A stretch of 64,000 bases of DNA, from the NCBI RefSeq assembly GCF_000744705.1, contig NZ_JQML01000001.1, positions 6,954,017-7,018,016 of the forward strand, in the 5' to 3' direction. Numbering within the stretch: the stretch's first letter is position 1; each line of letters starts with the position of its first letter. Both the position numbers and the translations under genes were made by a program. Positions 15,583 through 23,843 of this stretch are shown here, one piece after another. The notes under the pieces were generated by a model that saw only the letters and a program-made list of their open reading frames with translations, made no database searches and was not told the origin of the DNA. This stretch comes from Streptacidiphilus albus JL83 (GTDB lineage Bacteria; Actinomycetota; Actinomycetes; Streptomycetales; Streptomycetaceae).

Positions 15583-16464
15583 TCAGTGCGCCGACTGGGA
15601 GGCCGCAGCCTGCGGGTGGAGGTCGGCGAGTCGCAGCAGGTGGACCGGCGGCTGCGGCAGTGCCAGGGTCGACGCGAGCACCGGTCCCGGCGAGACATGG
15701 ACGAGTTCGCCGGACGCCAGCAACCGCCAGCGGGGATCCTCGTCCATCCGCTCGCTGGCCACCACCACGCAGGAGCGGTCCGCCAGTTCGGCGGAGCTGG
15801 CACGCAGTCGGCGGCGGCGGTCGGCATGCTGCAGCGGCTCCCCGGGCCCGTCCCCGGGGGCGCGGCGATCGAGGACGTAGAGCTCGTGGGTGTCGGGGTA
15901 GCGGAGCGCCCACAGCCCGTCCGCATCGGCCAGAAGCAGATTGAGGCAGTACAGCGGCAGCTGCTCGGCCGCCCAGCCGACGGCGGCGGTGATCCCGGCA
16001 CCGACGTCGCCGCCGTGTCGGTGCACCTCCTCGGTGAGGAGGGCGAAGAACCGCTCGGAGTCGGTCTGGCCGTGGACCGTGCGTGCGACGTCGACGCCCA
16101 GTTCCGTGAGCCGGGCGTCCAGCAGGTCGAGGCCTCCGACGACGCCGTTGTGCGCGAACAGCCGCCCGTCCTGCTCGAAGGGGTGGGTGTTCTCGACGGT
16201 CAGTCCGCCGGTCGAGGCGAAGCGGACGTGGGCCACGAACGTCGTCGACTCAAGCTCCCGCGCCTCCTGTGCGAACTCGGTGTCCTGCCAGGCCGCCAGC
16301 GGCTGACGGAACGTCAGCGGGCGTCCGTCCCGGTCGAACACCCCGATCCCGGTCCCGTCCGGATTCGCCCGACTCTGCGCCTCCAGGCTGTCCGGGGCAC
16401 CCACCAGCCAGAAGGTTGCGCGAATCCGCTCGGGCGCGCTGCACAGACCGAAGAGGCGACACAT
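15583..16464 (-). CDS. Class II glutamine amidotransferase
   Basis: The 293-aa protein begins MCRLFG, giving the N-terminal nucleophile Cys2 of Ntn-type class II amidotransferases. FVAHVRFAS, NTHPFEQDGRLFAHNGVV and GQTDSERFF are the usual glutamine-site motifs. It is a stand-alone glutaminase domain resembling YafJ/EgtC-like proteins; the acceptor is unknown. AGGAGG fits better with an ATG 12 bases upstream (16476), which would give MCTTMCRLFG, also with Cys second; homologous starts favour 16464. It is divergent from folD. Confidence 0.8.
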   Translation of the reverse strand: MCRLFGLCSAPERIRATFWLVGAPDSLEAQSRANPDGTGIGVFDRDGRPLTFRQPLAAWQDTEFAQEARELESTTFVAHVRFASTGGLTVENTHPFEQDGRLFAHNGVVGGLDLLDARLTELGVDVARTVHGQTDSERFFALLTEEVHRHGGDVGAGITAAVGWAAEQLPLYCLNLLLADADGLWALRYPDTHELYVLDRRAPGDGPGEPLQHADRRRRLRASSAELADRSCVVVASERMDEDPRWRLLASGELVHVSPGPVLASTLALPQPPVHLLRLADLHPQAAASQSAH

Positions 16465-16573
16465 GGTGGTGCACATCCCCCGGCAGCCTCCTGGCCAATC
16501 ACCGGGAGAGCCGTCTCCTCCGCCGAACGGACGGATACCGGGTGGCGGGAGGACGTGGTTATGCTGGCACCGC

Positions 16574-16648
16574 GGTCGTGACTGGCGCTTGGGTGGATCA
16601 CCACCGGGGAGCGATTGCCTTCGGTTCGAAGCCGCGCGCCTGGGCGAC
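16574..16648 (+). ncRNA. ZTP (pfl-motif) riboswitch upstream of folD
   Basis: The conserved pfl/ZTP aptamer blocks appear in order: GTGACTGGCG (16578-16587), GGATCACCACCGGGGAGCG, and CGCCTGGGC (about 16637-16645). A short variable hairpin loop lies between them and GTCG/CGAC closes the outer helix. ZTP riboswitches sense the 10-formyl-THF shortage signal ZTP/ZMP and typically control folD, purH and glyA. It ends 24 bases before the folD start, so control of translation or of a short terminator is likely. Confidence 0.9.
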
Positions 16649-16672
16649 ACCCCTCTCACCCCGGGACCGCCC

Positions 16673-17587
16673 ATGACCGCACAGCCCGCCGCACAGCCCA
16701 CCGGACAGCCCACCGCACGGCCCGCCGACGCATCGCTCGGCAGCGCCCGGCTCATGACCGGGACCGAGCTGGCCGCAGCCGTCGTCGAACGCTGCGCCGA
16801 AGCCGCACGCAACCTCCGCGAGACCAGTGGCGTCACCCCCTGCCTGGCCACCGTGCTGGTCGGGGACGACCCGGCCTCCGTCACCTATGTGGCGATGAAG
16901 CGCAATCGCTGCGCCCGGGCCGGCATCGAGTCCCGCCATGTCGCGCTCCCCGCCGACACCACCACGGAGGAACTGGTCGCGGCGGTGCGGGCCCTGTCCG
17001 CCGATCCCTCCGTCCACGGCATCCTGCTCCAGCACCCGGTACCGGAGCACATCGACGAGCGCGCGGCGTTCGAGGCCATCGACCCGGCCAAGGACGTCGA
17101 CGGGGTGACCATGTGGTCGTTCGCGGCGATGGCCTTCGGCCTGCCCGGCTTCCACGCCTGCACGCCCGGAGGCATCGTCCGGCTGCTCGACGCCTACGGG
17201 ATCGATCCCAGCGGTCGGCACGCGGTCGTGGTCGGCCGCAGTCCGATCCTCGGCAAGCCGCTGGGGATGCTGCTCCTGGCCCGGGATGCGACGGTCACCT
17301 ACTGCCACTCCCGGACCGTCGGCCTGTCCGACATCATCGCCACCGCCGACATCCTGGTCGCGGCTGTGGGCCGGCCGGAGTTCATCAAGGGGGCCGACAT
17401 CAAGCCCGGGGCGGTCGTCATCGACGCCGGATACAACCCTGGCAATGTGGGCGATGTCGACTTCGCGGGGGCGGCGGCCCGCGCCCGGCTGATCACGCCC
17501 GTGCCCGGCGGCGTCGGACCGATGACGATCGCCCTGCTGCTGGAGCAGACGGTGGCCGCCGCCGTTCGTCAGACGGCGACGGCCTGA
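16673..17587 (+). CDS. folD: Bifunctional methylene-THF dehydrogenase/cyclohydrolase FolD
   Basis: The 304-aa protein carries the FolD signature TYVAMKRNRC (71-80, with Tyr72 and Lys76 of the cyclohydrolase site), GILLQHPVPEHI, the NADP-loop VVGRSPILGKPLGMLLL and the C-terminal PVPGGVGPMTIALLLEQT. FolD interconverts 5,10-methylene-THF and 10-formyl-THF, supplying purine synthesis. The first 25 residues are a Gln/Pro/Ala-rich extension with no homologous counterpart; ATG 16757 (MTGTEL) would remove it. It is preceded by a ZTP riboswitch, so expression should rise when ZTP accumulates. Confidence 0.95.
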   Translation: MTAQPAAQPTGQPTARPADASLGSARLMTGTELAAAVVERCAEAARNLRETSGVTPCLATVLVGDDPASVTYVAMKRNRCARAGIESRHVALPADTTTEELVAAVRALSADPSVHGILLQHPVPEHIDERAAFEAIDPAKDVDGVTMWSFAAMAFGLPGFHACTPGGIVRLLDAYGIDPSGRHAVVVGRSPILGKPLGMLLLARDATVTYCHSRTVGLSDIIATADILVAAVGRPEFIKGADIKPGAVVIDAGYNPGNVGDVDFAGAAARARLITPVPGGVGPMTIALLLEQTVAAAVRQTATA

Positions 17588-17612
17588 GCGGGGTTGCGCG
17601 GGCCCCGGGCTG

Positions 17613-18395
17613 TCAGTAGCCGGCGATCGGGGCCGCCGCGTGGCTGACGGCGACGGTGTGGGTCACCCAGACGTCCTCGACCTGGACATGGAGCAGCGCC
17701 GACGTCGGCTCGGGCAGGTAGTTGGGCGTCCCCTCGTGCCGGACCAGGCCGCTCTGGAGATGGGTGCTCGGCGCGATGGCGAGGATGCTGCCGGCGAAGG
17801 GGGCGGTGATGGGTCGGTGGACGTGTCCGGCCAGCACCCGGGCGACGTTGCCGTGCCGGCCCAGCACCTCGGCCAGGGCCTTGCCGTCCTCCAACCGCAT
17901 GCCGTCCAGGAACGGGATGCCGATCGGCATCGGCGGGTGGTGCAGGCAGACGATGGCCGGAGCGTCGCGCCTGCGGGCGAGGACCGTGTCCAGCCACTGG
18001 AGCTGGTCCTCGCCCAGGCGGCCGCCGCCGGAGCCGGGCACCTTGGAGTCCAGTACGACCACGGTGAAGGCCGGATGGTCCACCGCGTAGCGGGTCTGCC
18101 CACCGCCGCCGAGGAAGCCGGTGCCGGCGAAGGCCTCCACCATGGCCCCGGGTTCGTCGTGGTTGCCCGGCACCAGGTGCAGCGGCAGCGGGAAGTGCTC
18201 GATGACCTCGCGCAGCGCGGCGTACTCCTCGGGCCGGCCCCTCTCGACCAGGTCGCCCGTGATGACGACGCAGTCCGGCAGCGGGTCGAGCGCGAGCAGC
18301 CGCCCCAGCGCCCGGCCGAGACCGATGGCCGGTGCGCTGCCGAGCGGGCCGGTGGTGAGGTGGGGGTCACTGATGTGGGCGATGGATGCGGTCAC
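17613..18395 (-). CDS. CpdA-like metallophosphoesterase
   Basis: The 260-aa calcineurin-like phosphoesterase shows the full metal-ligand series: HISDPHL, VVITGDLVERG, LVPGNHDEP, CLHHPPMP and LAGHVHRP. This pattern matches the 3',5'-cyclic AMP phosphodiesterase CpdA and related class III enzymes; actual substrate unproven. The GTG start at 18395 puts the protein directly on the domain; a TTG at 18431 extends it by 12 residues. It converges with folD and lies downstream of the MmyB-type regulator on the same strand. Confidence 0.85.
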   Translation of the reverse strand: MTASIAHISDPHLTTGPLGSAPAIGLGRALGRLLALDPLPDCVVITGDLVERGRPEEYAALREVIEHFPLPLHLVPGNHDEPGAMVEAFAGTGFLGGGGQTRYAVDHPAFTVVVLDSKVPGSGGGRLGEDQLQWLDTVLARRRDAPAIVCLHHPPMPIGIPFLDGMRLEDGKALAEVLGRHGNVARVLAGHVHRPITAPFAGSILAIAPSTHLQSGLVRHEGTPNYLPEPTSALLHVQVEDVWVTHTVAVSHAAAPIAGY

Positions 18396-18455
18396 CTCTG
18401 CACGATGCACCGGGCCCGGCGCGGAGGGCAACGGATCATGCTGTCGGCGTAGCCG

Positions 18456-19280
18456 TCAGGGCGACAGTTCGGCTATCCGGGCGAGGTCCTCGTCCGGGGC
18501 GGTGAACGTGACCAGCTTCCGGTCGGGGTCGTCGGCGAGCTGCAGCACCAGGTGCTGCAGTCGTAGCTCGCCGAGGCGGGGATGGCGCAGCCGCTTGGTG
18601 CCGGAGCTCAGCGGCACGACGTCGTGCCGGGGCCACCAGTCGCGTACCTCCGGGCTGGCCGACCGGAGGCGGTCCAGCAGCGCGGCGAAGCCGGCGTCCC
18701 CGGGATGCCGCGCCGCAGCGGCGCGGAACCGGCCGAGCAGCGCGGACGCTTCGTGCTCCCACTCGACCATCACCTCCCTGGCCTCGGGGGCGGTGAACAT
18801 CCACCAGAGCTGGTTGCGGTCCTCCAGGGGGAGCGCAGGCCAGTCGGTCCACAGCGCCCGGGCGGCGCGGTTGGCCGCCAGCACGTCCCAGTAGCGGCCG
18901 GTTACGTAACTGGGGCAGGGGTCGAGCCGGTCGACGAGCGCGACGAGCGCGGCGGGGGCCGTCTCCGGCCGAGGCGGGCGCGCGACCGGCGGGACGCCGT
19001 GGACGAGCTCGTGGATGTGGACCCGCTCGGCGGCGTCGAGGCGCAGGGCGTCGGCCAGCGCATCGAGCACCTGACGGGAGGGGCGCAGTTCGCGTCCCTG
19101 CTCCAGATAGGTGTAGTAGGTCGCTGAGATCGCGGCGAGCTGGGCGACCTCCTCCCGGCGCAGCCCACGGGTGCGGCGCCGGGCGCCGGGTGGCAGCCCC
19201 ACGTCAGCGGGTTGCAGGCGCTCCCGCCTGGAGCGCAGCAGATCCCCGAACTCCTGGGCCCGGTAAGCGGTTTCCGACAT
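18456..19280 (-). CDS. XRE-family regulator with MmyB-like ligand-binding domain
   Basis: The 274-aa protein starts with an XRE helix-turn-helix (about 10-75; LRREEVAQLAAISATYYTYL). The rest is an MmyB-like PAS-type domain (about 100-265; PSYVTGRYWDVLAANRAA, NQLWWMF, GTKRLRHPRLGELRL). In streptomycetes these regulators typically sit divergent to a dehydrogenase or hydrolase gene that they control; here the divergent gene is a dienelactone hydrolase-like gene starting 69 bases away. Confidence 0.9.
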   Translation of the reverse strand: MSETAYRAQEFGDLLRSRRERLQPADVGLPPGARRRTRGLRREEVAQLAAISATYYTYLEQGRELRPSRQVLDALADALRLDAAERVHIHELVHGVPPVARPPRPETAPAALVALVDRLDPCPSYVTGRYWDVLAANRAARALWTDWPALPLEDRNQLWWMFTAPEAREVMVEWEHEASALLGRFRAAAARHPGDAGFAALLDRLRSASPEVRDWWPRHDVVPLSSGTKRLRHPRLGELRLQHLVLQLADDPDRKLVTFTAPDEDLARIAELSP

Positions 19281-19349
19281 CCTGGCACTTCCATTACTAG
19301 GAAGAACGACCTGTGGTTACCAGTGTAGGGACAAAGCTACGGTCGCTTC

Positions 19350-20120
19350 ATGACCACGAATTCGCACCTCCAGGAAAGCCCCGCGGCGGCTCCTGTCGCT
19401 GTCCGCAGTGAACGTGTCGTGATACCGCTGGACGACGGTTCGTCGATGGGCGGCTATCTCGCGCGGCCCTCGGTCGAGGGCGACCTCCCCGGCGTGGTCG
19501 TGGCCATGGAGCTCTTCGGCGTGGACGCCGGAGTCCGGGGCGTCTGCGATCGGCTGGCCGCGCTGGGCTTCGTCGCCCTCGCACCGGACTTCCACCACCG
19601 CACCTCTCCGGATGTCGAGCTGCCGCGCGACGAGGCCGGCCGGCAGCGGGGATTCGAACTGCTGCACAGGATGAGCCGGCCCCAGCTCCTGGTGGACGCC
19701 CGTGCTGCGGCCGACCACCTCCACCGGCTCGGCTGCGAACGGCTGAACATGGTCGGCATGAGCCTCGGTGGGCACATCGCCTGTCTGGCGGCCACCCAAA
19801 TCGACTTCGAGGTCGTGGTCTCCTTCTACGGCGGCTGGCTGGCGACCACCGACATCCCGCTGAGCCGTCCGGAGCCGACCCTCGCACTCACTCCGCGGAT
19901 CACCGGCCGGGTGCTCTACCTCATCGGCGAGGAGGACCATGTCGTCCCGCCCGACCAGCAGCGGGAGATCGAAACCGCGCTGCGCGAGGCCGACGGCGGC
20001 CACCAGTACGTGTCCTACCCCGGGGTGGGCCACGGCTTCCTCACCGCCGATCCGGAGACGGCGGCGGACGCCTGGGCTCGGGCCGAACGCCTGCTGACGG
20101 AGGGTCGGTCCGCCTCCTGA
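19350..20120 (+). CDS. Dienelactone hydrolase family protein
   Basis: The 256-aa alpha/beta hydrolase has a Ser-type triad: S138 in the elbow VGMSLGG, D196 in GEEDHVVP and H228 in GVGHGF. Classical dienelactone hydrolase uses Cys as nucleophile, so the substrate may differ from dienelactones. E54 in AMELFG matches the conserved Glu of the family. It is divergent from the MmyB-type regulator, which is the likely controller. Confidence 0.85.
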   Translation: MTTNSHLQESPAAAPVAVRSERVVIPLDDGSSMGGYLARPSVEGDLPGVVVAMELFGVDAGVRGVCDRLAALGFVALAPDFHHRTSPDVELPRDEAGRQRGFELLHRMSRPQLLVDARAAADHLHRLGCERLNMVGMSLGGHIACLAATQIDFEVVVSFYGGWLATTDIPLSRPEPTLALTPRITGRVLYLIGEEDHVVPPDQQREIETALREADGGHQYVSYPGVGHGFLTADPETAADAWARAERLLTEGRSAS

Positions 20121-20299
20121 CCCGGCGGTTCCCGGGCCGGGCGGATGGCCGGACGGGGCGGTACGGGATCCCGCCCGCTCGGAGACCGTGAGGCCGACCG
20201 GGGCGACGCCGCAGGCACGGACGAGGTGCAGCAGGAGCGAGCGGGCCGCTCTGCGGAGGCGCTGCTTCATCTCCGTCCCCTCTCTGTACAGTCGATCGA

Positions 20300-20941
20300 A
20301 TGACTGAAATCGGAAGCCCTGACAATGGATTGGTTGTGCTGGAGCACGACTCCGGCTGGGCGGCCCGGGCCGGGGCACTGACCGAACGGCTGCGCTCCGC
20401 ACTCGGACCGACGGCCCTGCGGGTGGAGCACATCGGCAGCACCGCGATTCCGGGGATGGCGGCCAAGCCGATTTTCGACGTCCAGGTCAGCGTCGCGGAC
20501 CTGGACCAGGCGGACCGCGCCTTCGCCGAGCCGCTGGCGGAGCTGGGCTTCCAGCAGCGGCCCTTCCACCAGGACCATGTGCCCGCCGGATCCGACGACG
20601 ACCCGGCACGCTGGGCCAAGCGCTTCTGGAGCCGCCGGACCGGTGGGGACGTCAACCTGCACGTGCGTGTGCTGGGTTCCCCGAACGAGCGACTGGCCCT
20701 GCTCTTCCGCGACTGGTTCCGGGCCCATCCCGAGGCCGTGCCCGCCTACGCCGCCTTCAAGAGCGTGCTCGCCGGGAACGTGTTCGACATCGACGTCTAC
20801 TCGGACGTGAAGGACCCGGTGGTCGATCTTGTCGTCGCCGTGGCCGAGCCGTGGGCCGCCGCGACCGGCTGGACCGCCCTGGCGGCCGACGGGGCGCCGG
20901 AGCGGGTTGCCACCGCCGTGGCCGGTACTCCTGCCGCGTAG
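20300..20941 (+). CDS. GrpB (UPF0157) family nucleotidyltransferase-like protein
   Basis: The 213-aa protein shows the GrpB/UPF0157 pattern: RVEHIGSTAIPGMAAKPIFD, then GGDVNLHVRVLGS and RDWFRAHPEAVPAYAAFK. Family members have a nucleotidyltransferase-like fold and some are associated with dephospho-CoA kinases. The C-terminal extension after residue 175 is Ala-rich and not conserved. Single gene. Confidence 0.85.
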   Translation: MTEIGSPDNGLVVLEHDSGWAARAGALTERLRSALGPTALRVEHIGSTAIPGMAAKPIFDVQVSVADLDQADRAFAEPLAELGFQQRPFHQDHVPAGSDDDPARWAKRFWSRRTGGDVNLHVRVLGSPNERLALLFRDWFRAHPEAVPAYAAFKSVLAGNVFDIDVYSDVKDPVVDLVVAVAEPWAAATGWTALAADGAPERVATAVAGTPAA

Positions 20942-21018
20942 ATCTTTTTCCGCTCGTACTAGAGTCACTGCATGCTCATTCACCCCATTCCGGGTCGGCG
21001 CGCTCCGCGGAGGACGCG

Positions 21019-21387
21019 GTGATCGGTGCGCTCACAGCCGCGGTCGCCATAGCGGCGCTGCTGCTCGCGGCCTGGTGCGGCGTTGCCATCGCGCGCGACC
21101 AGCCGACCAAGGACTGGCACCTCATCGGTATGGCCGTGGTGAGCGTGTTGGCACTGGCGCAGCTGGTGGTCGGTATCGTCGAGGTGGCCAACGGGCACAA
21201 GGCCCAGAACGGCACGGTCATCTTCTTCGCCTATCTGGTGGGCGCAACGCTGGTGGTCCCGGGCGCGGCCTTCATGTCGCTGCTGGAGCGCACCCGCTGG
21301 GGTTCGGCGATCGCGACGGTGGGCGGCGTGGTGCTGGCCGCATTGGAACTTCGGTTGATCGAGATCTGGGGAAGCGGACATGGCTGA
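21019..21387 (+). CDS. Four-helix integral membrane protein
   Basis: The GTG at 21019 (after GGAGG) gives a 122-aa protein with four predicted membrane helices and short loops. The helix region ends LLERTRWGSAIATVGGVVLA. Function is unknown. Its end overlaps the start of the next gene by 8 bases, so the two membrane proteins are cotranslated and may work together. Confidence 0.65.
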   Translation: MIGALTAAVAIAALLLAAWCGVAIARDQPTKDWHLIGMAVVSVLALAQLVVGIVEVANGHKAQNGTVIFFAYLVGATLVVPGAAFMSLLERTRWGSAIATVGGVVLAALELRLIEIWGSGHG

Positions 21388-21871
21388 CACACAGCAGACG
21401 GGCGAGGGCGTGGTAGTCGCCGACCCGTCCCCGGAGGCCGTGGCGGAGAGCGCCGCGCCGACCGGGAAGACCCGGAAGATAGGAGAGGGTCCGGGACGAC
21501 TGCTGGTGAGCGTGTACGGCGTCTTCACGGTCGCGGCGGGCTCGCGGTCGATCTACCAGCTGATCGCCCAGTACCACCGGGCGCCGCTCTCCTACATCCT
21601 CTCTGCGGCCTCGGCGGCGGTGTACGCGTTCATCCTGGTGACGCTGGTGCGCGGCGGTGCCTCCGCGCGGAAGCTCGCCTTCTTCTGCTGTGCCGCCGAG
21701 CTGGCCGGCGTGCTGATCGTCGGCACCCTGACGCTGGTGATCCCCTCGGCCTTCCCGGACCAGACGGTGTGGTCGTACTACGGGCTGGGCTATGTCTTCA
21801 TCCCGCTGGTGCTGCCGGTGACCGGGATGCTCTGGCTTCGGCGGACCCCCGCCGACGAGCAGCAGGGCTGA
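21380..21871 (+). CDS. Integral membrane protein with acidic N-terminal tail
   Basis: The 163-aa protein has a hydrophilic Glu/Ala/Pro-rich N-terminal 35 residues, then four hydrophobic segments, including LLVSVYGVFTVAAGSRSIYQ near the start and YVFIPLVLPVTGMLWL at the end. The ATG at 21380 lies inside the previous gene's last codons. This type of small membrane protein is common downstream of similar partners in streptomycetes; function unknown. Imperfect GGAGCGACC and TGGAACG-type repeats follow the stop to about 21945. Confidence 0.7.
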   Translation: MADTQQTGEGVVVADPSPEAVAESAAPTGKTRKIGEGPGRLLVSVYGVFTVAAGSRSIYQLIAQYHRAPLSYILSAASAAVYAFILVTLVRGGASARKLAFFCCAAELAGVLIVGTLTLVIPSAFPDQTVWSYYGLGYVFIPLVLPVTGMLWLRRTPADEQQG

Positions 21872-21952
21872 GCCGGAGCGACCGGAGCGACCGGGCGGGA
21901 ACGACCGGGTGGAACGCACGGAGTGGAACGAACGGTGTGGAACGGCTCGGCG

Positions 21953-22576
21953 TCAGCGACGCTGGGCCGTTTCCGCGTCCAGGGACACCGGCGCCCCCGT
22001 TGTCGGGCGCAGGGCCCGGAGCCGCTCGAAGGCGGTCGGAGTCGGCCGGTGGCAGAGGAACTCCCTGATCTGCCTCGCGCAGTCGAGCGGACCGGTGGTG
22101 CCGGAGTCGACCTCGACGTCGTAGGCGCCGTGGGCGTGGACCTGCTCGATCTGCCGGGCGGCGAGGCCCGGCGGGCGGTCGCCGCGGACGAGCTCCCGGC
22201 GCTCCAACTCCGGCAGCGCGCAGCGTATGCCGACCAGGACGACGCGCTGCGGGTCGAGCAGTTCCAGGCAGTCCAGCAGCCGCCACTCCTCACTGAGGAT
22301 GTGGTCCACCACGATGTTGTTGCCGGCGGCGGCCATGCCGGCGACGGCCCGGTGGAAGCCCATCCAGGTCTTTCTGAGTACGGTCGGCAACTCGTCCGGC
22401 GTGATCTGCCGGCCGCCGCGGATGGCATGGAAGCTGTCGACCGCCATGCGGTAGTAGACGTCGTCGAGCAGTGGGAGCAGTTCCTGGGCGATGCTCGACT
22501 TCCCGGAACTCGACGTGCCGTTCAGGAAGATCACCAGTCCACCGGGCTCGCCGGGGAGGTCTGCTGCTGTGGTCAT
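21953..22576 (-). CDS. Chloramphenicol phosphotransferase-like kinase
   Basis: The 207-aa protein has the P-loop IFLNGTSSSGKSSIAQELL and the DSFHAIRGGRQITPDE segment of the chloramphenicol 3-O-phosphotransferase (CPT) family. NIVVDHILSEEWRLLDCLEL and RRELVRGDRPPGLAARQIE follow. CPT enzymes phosphorylate chloramphenicol, but many homologues are of unknown specificity. ATG 22576 puts the P-loop near residue 20; an upstream GTG at 22648 adds 24 residues. Confidence 0.8.
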   Translation of the reverse strand: MTTAADLPGEPGGLVIFLNGTSSSGKSSIAQELLPLLDDVYYRMAVDSFHAIRGGRQITPDELPTVLRKTWMGFHRAVAGMAAAGNNIVVDHILSEEWRLLDCLELLDPQRVVLVGIRCALPELERRELVRGDRPPGLAARQIEQVHAHGAYDVEVDSGTTGPLDCARQIREFLCHRPTPTAFERLRALRPTTGAPVSLDAETAQRR

Positions 22577-22850
22577 GTTCCACTGCCCGTTCGATCGGTA
22601 CGACACCTGCAACTGATCATGATCCAGGGCGGAGCGGCCGCTGTCCACGGGGTGTGTCCGTGAGCGGGTGGTCGAGGAGTACGGGGGGACGGGGTGACCG
22701 CGGGGTGTGGCATGGTCGGCCTCTCGGTGTGTGCTGACACCTCGAAGAGCAGGCCGGCCGACTGTTCGTTCCTGTGATGAGCGTCACTTGGAGCCGATGG
22801 AACATTCGGTCCTCCGGTCGCCTCCTGCTGTGTGTCGGAAGGAGACCGTC

Positions 22851-23357
22851 GTGGAGATGACACCCGTTCGTACCGCCGAGTTGGTGCGGGCCGCGCAGCA
22901 CGGCGATCAGCTCGCGGTGAGCCAACTGCTCGAACTGCTCACGCCGTACGTACGTCGGCTGTGCGGACCGATCGCCCTGGCGGACGGCGCGGACGCGACC
23001 CAGGAGGCGCTGATCGCGGTGTTCCGGAAGCTGCGGCAACTGTAGCAGCCCGAGGCGCTGTTCGGCTGGGTGCGCGCCATCGCGGTACGTGAGGCAGTGC
23101 GCCATGCCCAGCGGGTCTCCCGCTCCGAGCCGGCCGACCTCGGCGAGGTCCCGGCGCCGGGCGACCCGCAACTCGCCGCCGACATCCGCGATGTCCTGCG
23201 GCGGCTCTCACCGGAGCACCGGGCCGTGCTGGTGCTCCGCGACCTTGAGGGCCTGGACGAACAGCAGACCGCACAACTGCTCGGGGTGGCCGCCGGCACG
23301 GTCAAGTCCCGTCTGTCCCGGGCCCGGCTCAGTTTCCGAAGGGCGTGGCAGGTATGA
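22851..23357 (+). pseudogene. ECF sigma factor gene interrupted by an in-frame TAG
   Basis: The frame starting at GTG 22851 (after AAGGAG) encodes sigma region 2 (VRAAQHGDQLAVSQLLELL, DATQEALIAVFRKLRQL). TAG at 23043-23045 stops it, and the same frame then continues with QPEALFGWVRAIAVREAVRH, region 4 (LRRLSPEHRAVLVLRDLEGL, GVAAGTVKSRLSRARLSFRR) and the stop at 23357. The break is a single codon, most simply CAG changed to TAG. No sigma factor can be made without readthrough or suppression. Its end overlaps the SRPBCC gene by ATGA. Confidence 0.8.
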
Positions 23358-23827
23358 CGTACGAGGCAGGAGCAGTGCCCGAGGACTGGCCGGTGGCCGA
23401 CTTCGACCCGGTGCGACAGCTGCGGGTGATAGCTGCGGTCACCCCCGGGGCCAGGATCCATGAGCGTGTCATCGACGCACCCTTCGCGGCGGTCTGGGAG
23501 GTCGCCGCCGACCTGGAGCGGATGCCGCAGTGGCTGTCCGACATCAGGTCGGTCCGCTACCGCGGGACGGAAGCCCTGGTCGTCGGCCACTCCCGGCTGC
23601 GCGCCAGGTTCGACGTCGAGAACAGTTCCGGGTGGTGTCTGATGCGCAGCCGGTTCCTGCTCGGGGGCATGGCCGCCCGGCCCGAGGAGGAGGGCACCCG
23701 GTTCGCCGTGCTGGGCGCCCTGCGGATACCGCTGGCCGGACTGGTGGAACCGCTGCTGGGTCCGATCGTCTCCCGCACCGAGCCCCGTTCGGCTCGTCGT
23801 TTCGAGGCGCTGGTGCGGGCGCGTTGA
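23354..23827 (+). CDS. SRPBCC superfamily protein
   Basis: The 157-aa protein resembles polyketide cyclase/START-type SRPBCC proteins, with an early RVIDAPFAAVWEVAADLERM and the WLSDIRSVRYRGTE strand region forming the hydrophobic pocket. The ligand is unknown. Its start overlaps the stop of the broken sigma gene (ATGA), so its translation was probably coupled to region 4 of that gene; the amber codon may lower its expression. Confidence 0.7.
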   Translation: MTYEAGAVPEDWPVADFDPVRQLRVIAAVTPGARIHERVIDAPFAAVWEVAADLERMPQWLSDIRSVRYRGTEALVVGHSRLRARFDVENSSGWCLMRSRFLLGGMAARPEEEGTRFAVLGALRIPLAGLVEPLLGPIVSRTEPRSARRFEALVRAR

Positions 23828-23843
23828 CGGATCGGTCGTCGGC

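Noticed and set aside
20120-20272. Small minus-strand peptide starting MKQRLRRAARSLLLHLVRAC with a purine-rich stretch upstream
   Set aside because: Frame runs on without a nearby stop across the dienelactone hydrolase gene and no recognisable family; too weak to call.
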